Assembly (NCBI RefSeq): GCF_000196255.1
Contig: NC_006370.1
Location: forward strand, 2,369,411-2,433,410
Direction: 5' to 3'
DNA: 64,000 bases
Origin: Photobacterium profundum SS9
GTDB taxonomy: Bacteria > Pseudomonadota > Gammaproteobacteria > Enterobacterales > Vibrionaceae
In this document: positions 62,745 through 64,000 of the stretch, in pieces
Position numbering within the stretch: position 1 is the first letter of the stretch
Layout of the letters: the number at the start of each line of letters is the position of its first letter
Position numbers and translations under genes: made by a program
Notes under the pieces: generated by a model
Databases searched by the model: none
What the model saw: the letters and a program-made list of their open reading frames with translations, nothing else
Told to the model about the DNA's origin: nothing

Positions 62745-63953
62745 ATGAAAAAACTAACAACAGCTTTGGGGTTAACGTTCGCGTTAGCCTCTGGCTTTTT
62801 TGCATCAAACTTTGCACATGCTGAACAACAAACAAGTTCTTACTCATCAGAAATGGTAAAAAAGTGGCAACAAATAGAAAGTAAAGCCGACGGACAAACA
62901 GTCTATTTTAACGCGTGGGGTGGAAGCCAAGAAATAAATGCCTACTTGCGCTGGGCAGCCAAAGGACTAAAATCGCGTTACAACGTCACGTTAAAACACG
63001 TCAAAGTCGCTGATATTGCAGAAACAACACAACGTTTAGTCGCTGAAAAAACAGCAGGCAAAAATAGTGACGGCAGCGTCGATATGGTATGGATTAACGG
63101 TGAAAATTTCCGCTCAATGAAGCTCGGCAATCTACTTTATGGTCCTTTCGTAGATCAACTTCCTAACTGGGAGCATGTTGATAAACGACTTCCCGTTTTT
63201 GAAGACTTTACTGAATCGACTGATGGGCTTGAAGCCCCGTGGGGTGTTGGGCAGCTTGTCTTTATTCACGACAAGCAAACGTTAAATAATCCACCGCAAA
63301 ATTTTTCTGAACTATTAAGCCTTGCTAAAGCCTTTCCCGGTAAGGTGAGTTACCCTCAGCCACCAGAATTTCATGGTAGTAGTTTCTTAAAAGCCGCTTT
63401 AATTGAACTAACAAACAACAAAAAAGCACTGTATCAACCGTTGGATGCTCAGAAAGATAAAGTACTTTTTGATAATGTTACAGCCCCTTTATGGCAATAC
63501 CTTGATCAACTTCACCCTGTTGCATGGCAGCAAGGTAAACGTTTCCCATCAGGTACAACTGAAACGATTCAATTGCTTGATGATAGACAATTATTGCTCG
63601 CACTCACATTCAACCCTAATGCGGCAAATGCAGCCATTGAACACGGAACACTCACAGAAACCGCTCAAGCTTATGCTTTCAAGCAAGGAGCATTGTCTAA
63701 TATTCACTTTTTAGCGATACCTTGGAATTCATCAGCTAAAGAAGGTGCACAAGTTGCCATTAACTTTTTATTAAGCCCAGAAGCTCAAACGCGTAAAGCT
63801 GAAACCAGAATATGGGGCGATCCATCGGTATTAAAAGTAGAGTCGCTTGAAAACGGAAGCCATGGGTTTTCACTGTTTCAACCCATTGCTGAACCCCACC
63901 CAAGTTGGTTAACAGCCATAGAGCAAGAATGGCAACGCCGTTACGGTCACTAA
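62745..63953 (+). CDS. ynjB: ABC transporter substrate-binding protein, YnjB type
   Basis: A 402-residue periplasmic binding protein. A signal peptide (cleaved near FAHAEQ) is followed by YFNAWGGSQEINAYLRWA and MVWINGENFRSMK, motifs of the YnjB family, related to thiamine and iron-type binding proteins. The ligand is unproven. It begins 22 bases after the fusion gene, and the permease (ynjC) and ATPase (ynjD) would be expected to the right of the window. Confidence 0.85.
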   Translation: MKKLTTALGLTFALASGFFASNFAHAEQQTSSYSSEMVKKWQQIESKADGQTVYFNAWGGSQEINAYLRWAAKGLKSRYNVTLKHVKVADIAETTQRLVAEKTAGKNSDGSVDMVWINGENFRSMKLGNLLYGPFVDQLPNWEHVDKRLPVFEDFTESTDGLEAPWGVGQLVFIHDKQTLNNPPQNFSELLSLAKAFPGKVSYPQPPEFHGSSFLKAALIELTNNKKALYQPLDAQKDKVLFDNVTAPLWQYLDQLHPVAWQQGKRFPSGTTETIQLLDDRQLLLALTFNPNAANAAIEHGTLTETAQAYAFKQGALSNIHFLAIPWNSSAKEGAQVAINFLLSPEAQTRKAETRIWGDPSVLKVESLENGSHGFSLFQPIAEPHPSWLTAIEQEWQRRYGH

Positions 63954-63960
63954 TAAAATC

Positions 63961-63990
63961 GAGGTGTCAGAACATAACGTTAGGCACCTC
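63961..63990 (+). other. Hairpin after ynjB
   Basis: GAGGTGTC (63961-63968) can pair with GGCACCTC (63983-63990) with one G-T pair. No T tract follows, so it looks like an intercistronic hairpin before the next gene of the operon. Confidence 0.45.
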
Positions 63991-64000
63991 AAACTCACTA

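Overview
The window looks like a chromosomal segment of a marine gammaproteobacterium of the Vibrionaceae, most probably Photobacterium. This is inferred from AT-rich DNA (about 40% GC by eye), the hutWXZ / tonB-exbBD-hutBCD heme block, a TfoX/TfoY gene behind a c-di-GMP-I riboswitch, a VasX-type type VI secretion effector cluster, and an E. coli-like ebg operon next to gal. No ribosomal RNA or CRISPR array was seen.

Layout. 1-907: part of an IS4-family element running off the left edge. 1.2-8 kb: PTS sugar transporter, cytochrome c' and b561 genes around a perfect 52-bp palindrome, MarR regulator, small unknown gene, second peptide deformylase, rihA. 8-11.8 kb: a Cys-rich unknown protein, a BrxR/CapW-like WYL regulator, a lipoprotein, a membrane protein and a YqaB-type HAD phosphatase. 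11.9-17.8 kb (minus strand): T6SS effector operon of PAAR tip, DUF4123 adaptor, MIX/VasX-like membrane toxin and membrane immunity protein, with a broken second immunity copy behind it. 18.4-21.3 kb: artPIQM-type arginine transporter. 21.6-23.6 kb: chemoreceptor. 23.9-29.7 kb: galR convergent with galETKM. 30.1-36.7 kb: ebgR-ebgA-ebgC-ygjI. 37-44.2 kb: GGDEF/EAL protein, small unknown genes, gltS, and an orphan ParA.

44.4-48.4 kb is the plastic part. Four tandem tRNA-Val(GAC) genes are followed by remnants of an IS6-like transposase, a rhodanese/oxidoreductase tail and an IS4 element cut by an IS3-family element. These are followed by a beheaded XRE repressor and an AlpA-like gene, probably the wreck of an integrative element beside the tRNA genes. 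48.6-56.4 kb: divergent heme uptake operons around Fur-like boxes. hutW-hutX-hutZ degrade or carry heme in the cytosol, TonB-ExbB-ExbD energise outer-membrane uptake, and HutBCD move heme through the inner membrane. 56.7-59 kb: purR with a structured leader, then tfoY behind its riboswitch. 59.4-64 kb: an ynjA-ynjB-like operon with a TVP38-oxidoreductase fusion between them; it continues past the right edge.

The most interesting signals are the 52-bp palindrome, the VasX cluster with its decayed immunity copy and in-frame 15-bp repeats in the PAAR linker, the purR leader with an internal terminator and competing hairpins, the tfoY riboswitch, and the nested mobile remnants beside the tRNA-Val array. 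No wholly new system could be demonstrated from sequence alone.
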